Part shown: positions 1-8,830 of the stretch, piece after piece
Numbering within the stretch: the first letter of the stretch is position 1
How the letters are laid out: every line of letters begins with the position of its first letter
Source of the DNA: Methylomarinum vadi
GTDB taxonomy: Bacteria > Pseudomonadota > Gammaproteobacteria > Methylococcales > Methylomonadaceae
Length of the DNA: 64,000 nucleotides
Assembly (NCBI RefSeq): GCF_000733935.1
Contig: NZ_JPON01000001.1
Span: 4,271,163 to 4,335,162 of the forward strand
Direction of reading: 5' to 3'
The notes under the pieces: generated by a model
Told to the model about the DNA's origin: nothing
What the model saw: the letters and a program-made list of their open reading frames with translations, nothing else
Database searches by the model: none
Made by a program: the position numbers and the translations under genes

Positions 1-3000
1 TCCAAATGGATGGGCAATCAGTCCTTTCGGGAAAGGCTGTCCCGAATCCTGAAATCGTCCTCGGCCGTGTTGACCATGACGCAATCCGGCGCCGACGTTC
101 GTTTCATGCGCCAGTCGGAAATAGATTCCGCCTATATACCGAATGCGGTCGCAGCTTGTCAACCGGCTGGCGATTTCCGAGCCAGATATTCGATCGCTGG
201 AGACGCTTTCTTGATTCTGCATGTCGCCAATCTTTACCGGGTAAAAAACCATCTCGGCCTGATCGACGCTTTAGACAGCCTGCCCGAGAACTGGAAACTC
301 GTCTTGATCGGCCATCCGGCCGAGACCGATTGCGCGGCCGCGGTTTCCGAAAAGCTGGCCCTGCGGCCCGATATCTTGTTCATACCGGGCTTGGACAAGG
401 AATGGATAGCGGCGGCGATGGAGGCTGCGGATGCCCTTGTGTTGGCATCTCACGGCGAAGGCTCTCCGATCACCGTATTGGAAGCGATGTCCCACAAGAC
501 GCCTTGGCTGGCGACCCCGATGTGCGGCGCCGTGCACGATCATGCCGGCGGCATCGTCTGCGAGCTGGTCGATTTCAAGCAGGTTCTGGGCCGTTTATCG
601 GATTCCCCCGAGCTTGGTCGCCGTTTGGGCGAAATAGGATACCGGCACTGGACGCGCTGTTATTCCTGGCAGGCGATTATCCAAGGCTGGGTCGATTTGA
701 TCGAAACCGGCCGCTTGCAGCGACGGTTCGATACCCCGCGATCGCTACTGAGCGCAACTGATGAAACGCTTGCCGAGTTGGATTTGGTTTCCCGGCGGCA
801 CGCGTTCGATAATCCGGTCGTTCCGTTTTCTTGCGAAACCCCGTTGGTATCGGTCATATTACCGACGCTGAACAGGCTTCAATTACTCCCCAATGCGATC
901 AAGTCGTTACAGCAGCAACGCTATCAAAATTGGGAAGTCATCATTATTAACGACGGTGGGGCGCCGGTCGTTCTCTCCGAAGGCCTGGCCGATCCCCGCA
1001 TTAAGCTAATGGAGTTAAATCGGAACTACGGGCAGTCGCAGGCACGAAACATCGGGCTCAAATTCGCCAAAGGGGAAGTGATTTGTTTTCTGGACGACGA
1101 CGATGTGTTCAAGCCGGATCATTTGACAACGGTCGTTAAGGGATTGGAGTCTACTAATTTTGTTTATACGTTGGCCGAGTCCGTTCTTTACGACGACGAT
1201 CAATCGGTGGTCAGAAGAGCCGTCATCTATAACGATATCGAGTACAGTAGAGAGAGGCTCTATGTTTCTAACTTCATACCGATCAATACCTGGGGGGTGC
1301 GTTCGGATTACTTGAAAGAGGTCGGGTTTTTCGAAGAGTCTTTGCAGTGCCTTGAAGATTGGGAGCTTCTGATTCGGCTTAGTAGCCGATGTCGTTTTCA
1401 TCATATTCCGAAAGTCACAGTAGAGGTACACGAAAGACAAGGCACAACGAGCGTTACCAAGGCGCATGTCGCGAATTACTCGGATGTCTTCGAAGAAATT
1501 TATCACAAGCACGGTTGCTTGAATTCGACTGCGGTCAAGGACGCCCAAAACCGCATGCTGGCGAGCTTAACGAGCGGTCAAACGGATGGCCGCACAAAAA
1601 TTTGCTCGATTGCGGTAATCCTGCATTTGTCTGATGCCGAATTATGGGATGAGCTTTGCGTTTCCCTCTCGGCGATAGCCAGGAAATTCGATCTTTATGT
1701 CACGATCCCCGAAGGGACGAACGACAGTCTGATCGACGAAATTTCAAACAGGTTTCCCGAATCGCGCGTCTTTAGGGTGCTGAGTAAGGGGCGGGATATC
1801 CTGCCGTTTTTGACCGTATACCGGGAAATTCAGTCGTTGGGGTACGATTTGATTTTAAAGCTGCACTGCAGCCCGGCAATGCAAATCAACAGCGATGGTC
1901 AGGCCGAGCAATGGCGGGGGCGCATGATGCGCTCCCTGGTGCAATGGCAAAAACGAGTCGACGACATAATCGAACTGTTCGAAACCGATCCTAAGCTTGG
2001 GATATTCGCGCCGTTCGGTTATCTGTATCGCACTCTGTCCGGCGACGTCAATTTCCCGGTCATTCAACGTCTTATACCCGGCATCGATAAAGAGGCTTTC
2101 GACAAGAGCGGGTTCGTGTTTCCGGCCGGAGCGATGTTTTGGTTCAGGCCGCAGGCGCTTGAGACTCTGTTGGCCTTGAATTTGAACGCCGAAACCTTCG
2201 AAAACGAAACGGGTCAGACCGACGGGACCTTGGCGCATGCGGTCGAGCGCTTGTTCGGCGTGTTATGTCGTTCGTCCGGTTACACGATCACCGACCGCTT
2301 GCCTAAGTTGGATGACATCGAATACCAGAACTGGCTGGAAAAAAAACGGGAATACGAACTCGCCCGGGACGGCATGTCCTTGGTGGAATACCCCGAGTTC
2401 AAGCCGGCGATTCGATGTTTCGTTTTTGTCGAGCAGCCCGATTTGACCGCCCTGGCCGATACCTTGGACAGCCTGGGCGGACAAACCTACACCAACTGGC
2501 ATCTAACCGTGGTCAGTCCGTTGGCGTGCCCGGATCCTTTATTCGACGAAATGCCGCAGTTGGAGTGGGTCACCCGGGAACAGCCGTTAAATGTCGCTGC
2601 GTTGTTGTCGCTTGCAGGAGGGCGACAAGCAGAATGGGGATGCTTTTTGGAGCCGGGCGATTACCTGGAGCCTCACGCATTGTCGTGTTTTGTCGAGAAT
2701 TCACATCGTTATCCTGATTGGGAGGCCATCTACAGCGACGAAGACAGGGTAAGCCCGGAAGGCTTTTTCCACAGCCCCCGATTTAAGCCGGATTTTAACC
2801 TCGATTTATTTTATGCGACCGATTACATCGGAGGCCTGGTCATGTTCAGGACGGCTTTGCTGGAGCGCTGCGGTGCTGGCAAATTTCCGGATATTTTCCT
2901 ATCCTGGGAACTGGTGTTGCGGGGTGGCGATCAGGATTATGGCGCTACGATCGGCCATATTCCAAATATTCTCCTGCATCGCCGGGAGGCGGCCGATCAG

Positions 3001-4995
3001 GCCAGACTGCTTGCCGGCGAGCGCAGAAAAAGCGCGTTGTCCGCTTATTTCCGGGAACAAGGCGAAGTGATCGATATCGCCGACGGCTTGTTGCCGGGGA
3101 CTTTATATCTGCAGCGCCCGCTCGCGTCGAGCCCGCTGGTATCGATCATCATCCCGACGAAAAACCGCCTGGACCTGATCCGGCCGTGCGTCGAGAGTAT
3201 TCTGGAAAAAACCGGTTACCCGCATTATGAAATCCTGATTGTGGATAATCAAAGCGACGACCCCGAGACCCTAGCATACCTGGCCGACATATCCGTTCGA
3301 GAGGCGAGAGTAGGGCTGTTGTCGTACGACCGGCCCTATAATTTCTCGGCTATCAATAATTTTGCTGCCGAGCGGGCCCAGGGCGATTATCTTCTGCTAT
3401 TGAATAACGATACCGTGATTATTCAGGAGGAATGGTTGAGCCGCCTGCTGGCGGAAGGGTTGAGAAGCGACGTGGGAATCGTCGGTCCGCGCTTGATCTT
3501 TCCCAATAAGCAAGTTCAGCATGCTGGCGTGGTGCTGGGGCTTGGACAATTCGGCGTCGCCGACCACCCGTTCATCGGTGAAGCAATGGATGCGCCAGGT
3601 TACATGGGGCGTCTGCAGCTGACTCAGGATTACTCGGCGGTCACCGCCGCCTGTCTGTTGATCGAAAAGGATTTATACAAGCAGGTCGGAGGATTGGACG
3701 CGGAAAATTTCAAGGTGTTGTTCAACGATGTCGATTTGTGTCTGAAAGTCAAAGAGCTCGGTTATCGGATTGTTTGGACTCCTTTTTCGACCGTTGTCCA
3801 TCACGGTTCGAGCTCCTTGAAAAAAGAACAACCAAGCAAGGAGAAAAAGGAAAGAAGCCGGGCGGAAGCCGATCATATGTTGAAAAAATGGTTGCCGCAG
3901 TTGGCGCGAGACCCCGCCTTTAACCGAAATCTCAGTTTGAAACACCTCGATATTCAAATCGAAACCAAGACCGACGTTACCTGGAACGTCGATTTTCATG
4001 ACAAACCCCGTATATACGCATTTCCCGGAAACGATTCGGGGGTCGGCGAATACCGCGTGCGGTCTCCGCTGCGGGCGTTGACCAAGGCGGCGATGATACA
4101 AAGCAGTCTGTTGCCCAATCATGCGGAAGCGATTATCCCCGATGTGGTCGAAGTCGAGCGCGCGAAGCCGGATGTGTTGTTTTTGCAGAACGCCTTTGTC
4201 GATTATTTCATCGATGCATGGAGCAAGTATCGGCGGTTCAACGACGTATTCATGGTTTACGGTCAGGACGATTTATTGTTTTCGTTGCCTAAAAAACATC
4301 CGAAACAAGGCCAGTGGCCCAAGGATCTGCGGCGCAGGTTGAAAAAAATAATGCGATTGTCGGACCGGGTTATCGTTGCCAATGAGGTGTTGGCTGAAGC
4401 GTTCGCTAAATTTACAGATAATATCGCCGTGGTGCCCAATTATTTAGAAACCGAGCGCTGGTTGACTCTGCAATTGCCGGAAAAATCGATACACGGCAAG
4501 CCTAGGGTCGGTTGGGCCGGCGGTATCGAACATCGCGGCGATCTGGAATTCATATTTCCGGTGGTCGAGGCACTGCACCGCGAGGTCGATTGGATCTTCA
4601 TGGGAATGTGTCCGGAAATACTGAGACCTTATATAAAAGAATTCCATCCTGGGGTCGTGTTCGATATGTATCCGCAAAAATTAGCCGATTTGAATCTGGA
4701 CCTGGCTATCGCACCGCTGGAGCATAATAAGTTCAATGAGGCTAAAACCAATCTGCGCTTGCTGGAATACGGAATTCTGGGGTGGCCGGTCGTCTGTACC
4801 GACATCCTGCCTTATCGAGGCGCGCCGGTCACTCGCGTAGCCAACAATCCAGACCATTGGGTACGGACGATTCGGGACAAGCTTCAAGAGCCGGAATTTC
4901 TGCGACAAGAAGGGCAAGCCTTGCGGCAGTGGGTGATCGAAAACTATATTTTGGAAGATCACTTGCCGCAGTGGTACGGCGCATTATTGCCGTAA
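1..4995 (+). CDS. Giant multidomain glycosyltransferase, 5' end cut by the window
   Basis: The frame is open from base 1, so the true start lies upstream; the first internal ATG is at 10 (1661 aa from there). Several transferase modules follow one another. Residues 1-230 are the end of a GT4-type domain (GEGSPITVLEAM). Residues 275-470 are a GT2 domain starting PLVSVILPTLNR with an acidic FLDDDDVF motif near 360. Residues 530-775 resemble the RgpF/rhamnan-synthesis family. Residues 800-1000 are a weaker GT2-like segment. Residues 1040-1260 are a second good GT2 domain (PLVSIIIPTKNR, LLLNNDT). The C-terminus from about 1330 is a GT4-like domain (NEAKTNLRLLEYG). No membrane segment is evident, so it is probably cytoplasmic. 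Proteins of this kind build O-antigen or glycosylate surface proteins. The flagellin genes directly downstream make flagellin glycosylation a reasonable but unproven role. Confidence 0.85.
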   Translation, partial: SKWMGNQSFRERLSRILKSSSAVLTMTQSGADVRFMRQSEIDSAYIPNAVAACQPAGDFRARYSIAGDAFLILHVANLYRVKNHLGLIDALDSLPENWKLVLIGHPAETDCAAAVSEKLALRPDILFIPGLDKEWIAAAMEAADALVLASHGEGSPITVLEAMSHKTPWLATPMCGAVHDHAGGIVCELVDFKQVLGRLSDSPELGRRLGEIGYRHWTRCYSWQAIIQGWVDLIETGRLQRRFDTPRSLLSATDETLAELDLVSRRHAFDNPVVPFSCETPLVSVILPTLNRLQLLPNAIKSLQQQRYQNWEVIIINDGGAPVVLSEGLADPRIKLMELNRNYGQSQARNIGLKFAKGEVICFLDDDDVFKPDHLTTVVKGLESTNFVYTLAESVLYDDDQSVVRRAVIYNDIEYSRERLYVSNFIPINTWGVRSDYLKEVGFFEESLQCLEDWELLIRLSSRCRFHHIPKVTVEVHERQGTTSVTKAHVANYSDVFEEIYHKHGCLNSTAVKDAQNRMLASLTSGQTDGRTKICSIAVILHLSDAELWDELCVSLSAIARKFDLYVTIPEGTNDSLIDEISNRFPESRVFRVLSKGRDILPFLTVYREIQSLGYDLILKLHCSPAMQINSDGQAEQWRGRMMRSLVQWQKRVDDIIELFETDPKLGIFAPFGYLYRTLSGDVNFPVIQRLIPGIDKEAFDKSGFVFPAGAMFWFRPQALETLLALNLNAETFENETGQTDGTLAHAVERLFGVLCRSSGYTITDRLPKLDDIEYQNWLEKKREYELARDGMSLVEYPEFKPAIRCFVFVEQPDLTALADTLDSLGGQTYTNWHLTVVSPLACPDPLFDEMPQLEWVTREQPLNVAALLSLAGGRQAEWGCFLEPGDYLEPHALSCFVENSHRYPDWEAIYSDEDRVSPEGFFHSPRFKPDFNLDLFYATDYIGGLVMFRTALLERCGAGKFPDIFLSWELVLRGGDQDYGATIGHIPNILLHRREAADQARLLAGERRKSALSAYFREQGEVIDIADGLLPGTLYLQRPLASSPLVSIIIPTKNRLDLIRPCVESILEKTGYPHYEILIVDNQSDDPETLAYLADISVREARVGLLSYDRPYNFSAINNFAAERAQGDYLLLLNNDTVIIQEEWLSRLLAEGLRSDVGIVGPRLIFPNKQVQHAGVVLGLGQFGVADHPFIGEAMDAPGYMGRLQLTQDYSAVTAACLLIEKDLYKQVGGLDAENFKVLFNDVDLCLKVKELGYRIVWTPFSTVVHHGSSSLKKEQPSKEKKERSRAEADHMLKKWLPQLARDPAFNRNLSLKHLDIQIETKTDVTWNVDFHDKPRIYAFPGNDSGVGEYRVRSPLRALTKAAMIQSSLLPNHAEAIIPDVVEVERAKPDVLFLQNAFVDYFIDAWSKYRRFNDVFMVYGQDDLLFSLPKKHPKQGQWPKDLRRRLKKIMRLSDRVIVANEVLAEAFAKFTDNIAVVPNYLETERWLTLQLPEKSIHGKPRVGWAGGIEHRGDLEFIFPVVEALHREVDWIFMGMCPEILRPYIKEFHPGVVFDMYPQKLADLNLDLAIAPLEHNKFNEAKTNLRLLEYGILGWPVVCTDILPYRGAPVTRVANNPDHWVRTIRDKLQEPEFLRQEGQALRQWVIENYILEDHLPQWYGALLP

Positions 4996-5086
4996 ATCAG
5001 GAACAGTTTGTGCCGGATTATTGACGTTGCATAAAGTAAGATTTTATTTCTTTTAATTATCAGTATGTTAATGGTCTTGGTTGTAA

Positions 5087-5102
5087 TGGCATGACGCTTG
5101 CT
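5087..5102 (+). promoter_or_regulatory. Sigma-54 type promoter of the first flagellin gene
   Basis: The sequence TGGCATGACGCTTGCT matches the RpoN consensus TGGCAC-N5-TTGCA closely, with the invariant GG and GC ten bases apart. It lies 44 bases before the flagellin ATG. RpoN-dependent transcription of flagellar genes is common in polarly flagellated gammaproteobacteria. The assignment is from sequence match only. Confidence 0.6.
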
Positions 5103-5145
5103 TATTTGGTTTGGAAAGAAAATAATCCAAGCCAAGGGGATAATC

Positions 5146-6609
5146 ATGCCACAAGTAATCAATACCAATATCGCATCCATCAATGCCCAGCGTCAGTTAA
5201 ACCGTTCGCAGGGGTTACAGCAAAACGCTATGGAGCGCCTTTCTTCCGGGTTGCGCATCAACAGCGCCAAAGACGATGCCGCCGGCTTGGCGATTGCTGA
5301 CAGGATGACGGCCCAGGTTCGAGGGTTGAATCAGGCGGTCAGAAACGCCAACGACGGCATTTCGCTGGCGCAAACCGCGGAAGGCGCGATGCAAGAATCG
5401 ACCAATATATTGCAAAGAATGCGCGAGTTGGCTGTGCAGTCGGCCAACGATAGCAACAGCGCCTCGGACCGTTCCAGCTTGCAGAAAGAGGTCAACCAGT
5501 TGAAAGCGGAGCTGGAACGCATCGCAACCACAACCAGCTTCAACGGAAAGAATCTATTGGACGGCTCGTTCAATGCGCAATCGTTTCATATCGGCGCTTA
5601 TGCCGGGGAAAGCATTAGCGTAAGCGTCGGTACCTCCCGTATCGGTAGTATTGGGACCCAGGAGCTAAACAGCGATACAGAAATTCAAAGCGCACAAGGT
5701 TCTGGAACCGCCGGAATGAATGGAGTAGCGTCCGGAACCCTAACCATTACCGGCGCCTTCGGTACGGCGGATATTACGGTTAACGCAGGGGACGCCGCGG
5801 AGGATATCGCCGCTGCGGTCAACGCGGCCTCCGATAACACCGGGGTAGCCGCGCAGGCAGTCAATTTCGCTAAACTGGATAATTTCACCAGCGGTGGTAT
5901 CAGCATCGATTTGACCGGCTCCAACAGCACTGCGGTCAGCATTACCGCCGACATCGGTGCGAACGGCGACGTCAGCGCGTTGAGCGACGCGATTAACGCG
6001 GTATCGGGAGAGACTGGTATTACCGCCAAGATCAGCGACGATAAAACCGAAATTTTACTGACCCACAGTACAGGCAAGGACATTAAGCTAACCAACGTGA
6101 GCGGAACCGGCACCTTCGATGTGACGGGGGTCAACGAAACCGGTTCGTTCGATGTGGCCGAGGAAGTCGGAGGTCCGGTGGCATCGACCGACGGCACCAT
6201 TACTGTGGGCGGCAGCATAACCTACAATTCGTCCAAGAACTTTAAAATCGCCGATACTTCGAATACGGTAGCCGCGGGCACATCCACGCTGCAATCGGTG
6301 GAAACGATCGACATCAGTACTCAGCGTGGTTCTAACGACGCCTTGAGCATCGTCGACGGGGCGTTGGATTTTATCGATAACGCCCGCGCCGACCTAGGTG
6401 CCATTCAAAATCGTTTCCAGGCGACTATCGCGAATCTGGAGAACGTGTCGCAGAACGTATCGGCGGCCAAATCACGGATACAGGATGCGGATTTTGCCAA
6501 GGAATCGGCGGCCCTGGCGAAGGCGCAAATCCTGCAGCAGGCCGGTATTTCGATGTTGGCTCAGGCCAATGCGTCCAACCAGAATGTATTGAATTTGCTG
6601 CAAGGATAA
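5146..6609 (+). CDS. fliC: Flagellin (first of a tandem pair)
   Basis: This encodes a 487 aa filament subunit exported by the flagellar type III system. The start is the ATG followed by [20 protein letters not shown], with an AAGGGGA ribosome site just before it; a longer frame from 5098 has no such support. The N-terminal D0/D1 region (about residues 1-165, with [22 protein letters not shown]) and the C-terminal D0 region ([26 protein letters not shown]) are typical. The middle (about 180-400) is a Thr/Ser/Ala/Gly-rich surface domain without cysteine. It is highly similar to the flagellin downstream, including most of the variable domain, so the pair arose by a recent duplication or is homogenised by gene conversion. 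A sigma-54-like promoter precedes it. Confidence 0.95.
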   Translation: MPQVINTNIASINAQRQLNRSQGLQQNAMERLSSGLRINSAKDDAAGLAIADRMTAQVRGLNQAVRNANDGISLAQTAEGAMQESTNILQRMRELAVQSANDSNSASDRSSLQKEVNQLKAELERIATTTSFNGKNLLDGSFNAQSFHIGAYAGESISVSVGTSRIGSIGTQELNSDTEIQSAQGSGTAGMNGVASGTLTITGAFGTADITVNAGDAAEDIAAAVNAASDNTGVAAQAVNFAKLDNFTSGGISIDLTGSNSTAVSITADIGANGDVSALSDAINAVSGETGITAKISDDKTEILLTHSTGKDIKLTNVSGTGTFDVTGVNETGSFDVAEEVGGPVASTDGTITVGGSITYNSSKNFKIADTSNTVAAGTSTLQSVETIDISTQRGSNDALSIVDGALDFIDNARADLGAIQNRFQATIANLENVSQNVSAAKSRIQDADFAKESAALAKAQILQQAGISMLAQANASNQNVLNLLQG

Positions 6610-6766
6610 GGAACCGGGGTTGTTGCTCGACAAGTTGGGGAAGAGTCTTATTTCGGCACGGCCGGCGGCTCTTTCGCCAATGTCGGGGTTAGATATACTC
6701 GTTGGCGATGGATTCAGCTTGGCGAGTTTTGTGAGCTACTACTGATTTTAATTGGCAAAAAAGGGT

Positions 6767-6793
6767 TTAAGTTTTCTCTGGGCCTGACGATAA
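6767..6793 (+). promoter_or_regulatory. Sigma-28 (FliA) type promoter of the second flagellin gene
   Basis: A TTAAGTTT box (6767-6774), an 11-base spacer and GACGATAA (6786-6793) match the FliA consensus TAAAGTTT-N11-GCCGATAA with two differences. It lies about 80 bases before the second flagellin start. The rest of the 262-base gap after the first flagellin gene shows nothing else I can name. Confidence 0.65.
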
Positions 6794-6871
6794 CCACAGT
6801 GAACGAACAATTAATACGGTCTTCGACTAAGTTCGAAGGCGGGTTTGACATAAAATCCAGAGGGTAGCATC

Positions 6872-8332
6872 ATGGCTCAAGTTATCAATACAAACATTGC
6901 ATCAATCAACGCTCAAAGACAGTTGAATCGTTCTCAGTCCGGCATGTCGACCGCGATGGAGCGATTGTCTTCCGGCTTACGTATCAACAGTGCGAAAGAC
7001 GATGCCGCTGGGCTGGCGATCAGTGACCGTATGACCGCTCAAGTTAAAGGCCTAAATCAAGCCGTCAGAAATGCCAACGACGGTATTTCGCTGGCGCAAA
7101 CCGCCGAGGGTGCGATGCAGGAATCGACCAATATATTGCAAAGAATGCGCGAGTTGGCGGTGCAATCGGCCAACGATAGCAACAGCGCCTCGGACCGTTC
7201 CAGCTTGCAGAAAGAGGTCAACCAGTTGAAAGCGGAGCTGGAGCGTATTGCAACGACGACCAGTTTTAACGGAAAAAACCTGCTGGACGGCTCGTTCAAT
7301 GCGCAGTCGTTTCAAATCGGCGCCTACGCGGGAGAAAGTATCAATGTTAGTGTTGGTACCGCCCGCATCGGCAGCATCGGTACCCAGGAGTTGAATAGCG
7401 ACACCGAAATTCAATCCGCGCAAGGGTCAGGAAGCAGCGGCGCGAATGGGGTGGCTTCCGGAACCATGACCATTACCGGCGCCTTCGGTGCTGCGAATGT
7501 CACGGTTAATGCGGGTGATTCTGCGGAAGCGATTGCCGCCTCGGTGAATGCGGCAGCCGACGAAACCGGGGTTACTGCGCAGGCGGTCAATTTCGCCAAG
7601 CTGGATAATTTCAGCAGCGGCGGTATCAGTATCGATTTGACCGGCTCCAACAGCACAGCGGTCAGCATTACCGCCGACATCGGCGCGAACGGCGACGTCA
7701 GCGCCTTGAGCGACGCGATTAACGCCGTGTCGGGAGAAACCGGAATTACCGCCAAGGTCAGCGACGATAAAAAGTCGATTCTGTTGACCCACAGTACCGG
7801 TAAGGATATAAAGCTAACCAACGTAAGTGGTACAGGTTCGTTCGACGTGACGGGGGTAAACGAGACTGGTTTGTTTGACGCGGCCGAGGAAGTGGGGAGC
7901 GCAGTGGCATCAACCGATGGTACCATTACGGTAGGTGGCAGTATCACCTATAATTCGTCCAAAAATTTTACGATCGCCGACACATCCGGTACTGTGGCCG
8001 CCGGCACGTCCTCGCTGCAATCGGTGGATACGATCGACATCAGCACCCAGCGGGGGTCCAACGACGCCTTGAGCATCGTGGACGGGGCGCTGGATTTTAT
8101 CGACAATGCCCGTGCTGATCTGGGTGCCATTCAAAACCGTTTCTCCGCGACTATCAGTAATCTGGAAAATGTTTCCCAGAATGTTTCTTCCGCCCGATCT
8201 CGGGTGCAGGATGCCGATTTTGCTCAGGAATCTGCAAATCTGGCTAGAAACCAAATCTTGCAGCAGGCCGGCATCTCGATGCTGGCTCAGGCGAATGCTT
8301 CATCGCAAAGTGTATTGTCTTTACTGCAATAA
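6872..8332 (+). CDS. fliC: Flagellin (second of a tandem pair)
   Basis: This 486 aa filament subunit starts at the ATG before [20 protein letters not shown], with GAGGGT upstream as ribosome site. Domain plan matches the upstream copy: conserved D0/D1 at both ends and a central Ser/Thr-rich domain. Differences from the first copy include [11 protein letters not shown] for the [12 protein letters not shown] segment, a few substitutions in the central domain, and the C-terminus [12 protein letters not shown] FliA-type promoter precedes it, unlike the RpoN-type site before the first copy. It is followed by a strong hairpin and then flaG-fliD-fliS-fliT, which supply the filament cap and export chaperones. 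Confidence 0.95.
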   Translation: MAQVINTNIASINAQRQLNRSQSGMSTAMERLSSGLRINSAKDDAAGLAISDRMTAQVKGLNQAVRNANDGISLAQTAEGAMQESTNILQRMRELAVQSANDSNSASDRSSLQKEVNQLKAELERIATTTSFNGKNLLDGSFNAQSFQIGAYAGESINVSVGTARIGSIGTQELNSDTEIQSAQGSGSSGANGVASGTMTITGAFGAANVTVNAGDSAEAIAASVNAAADETGVTAQAVNFAKLDNFSSGGISIDLTGSNSTAVSITADIGANGDVSALSDAINAVSGETGITAKVSDDKKSILLTHSTGKDIKLTNVSGTGSFDVTGVNETGLFDAAEEVGSAVASTDGTITVGGSITYNSSKNFTIADTSGTVAAGTSSLQSVDTIDISTQRGSNDALSIVDGALDFIDNARADLGAIQNRFSATISNLENVSQNVSSARSRVQDADFAQESANLARNQILQQAGISMLAQANASSQSVLSLLQ

Positions 8333-8342
8333 CCAAGGTAAA

Positions 8343-8372
8343 GGAAAGGCGGCAATATATTGCCGCCTTTCC
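8343..8372 (+). terminator. Strong hairpin after the second flagellin gene
   Basis: A perfect 13-base inverted repeat (GGAAAGGCGGCAA / TTGCCGCCTTTCC) with a four-base loop lies 11 bases after the flagellin stop. There is only a weak T-tract after it (GCTGTTATTGG), so it may be a partial terminator or an mRNA-stabilising 3' structure that lets some transcription pass into flaG. Confidence 0.5.
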
Positions 8373-8404
8373 GCTGTTATTGGTATTTTTTCGAGGGCAG
8401 AACA

Positions 8405-8812
8405 ATGGATATCAACAATATAACTCCCCATATAGGGGAAAGTGTTCGAAATGCCCCTGTCGTAAAAACGGCAGCTGACAGTAGAGCAATTGTCAAAACG
8501 GTAGGCAGTGCCATTCAAGGTGAAGATAACCGAAGCGATTCTGTTGGTTCGGTGAATTCCCGAATATCGCAGAAAAAAGATGTTGAAACGGCTGTATCCG
8601 AAGTGAATCAATTTTTTCAAACCGAACGGCGTAATTTGTCTTTTTCGGTTAATGAGACGACACAGGATGTCGTTATTGAAGTGAAGGACGCTGAAACGGA
8701 TGAAGTGATTAGGCAGATCCCGCCGGAATTTGTTGTTAAATTGGCGGAGCATTTGCAAGAGCTGTCAAGTGAAGATGCGTTCGGCGGCTTGTTATTAAGA
8801 GACAAGGCTTGA
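8405..8812 (+). CDS. flaG: FlaG family flagellar protein
   Basis: This encodes a 135 aa cytoplasmic protein of the FlaG family, which influences filament length in polar flagellates. I chose the ATG at 8405 (MDINNITPHIGES) because GAGGGC lies just before it; an upstream in-frame start at 8360 has no support. The first 60 residues are low in conserved features. The C-terminal half (RRNLSFSVNETTQDVVIEVKDAETDEVIRQIPPEFVVKLAEHL) carries the conserved FlaG core. It sits between the flagellin pair and fliD, the usual position for this gene. Confidence 0.9.
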   Translation: MDINNITPHIGESVRNAPVVKTAADSRAIVKTVGSAIQGEDNRSDSVGSVNSRISQKKDVETAVSEVNQFFQTERRNLSFSVNETTQDVVIEVKDAETDEVIRQIPPEFVVKLAEHLQELSSEDAFGGLLLRDKA

Positions 8813-8830
8813 TTCAAATAGGGGGAAGTA

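Noticed and set aside
5685..6218. Long minus-strand frames opposite both flagellins
   Set aside because: They are shadows of the repetitive Thr/Ala/Gly codons and appear in the same place in both copies.
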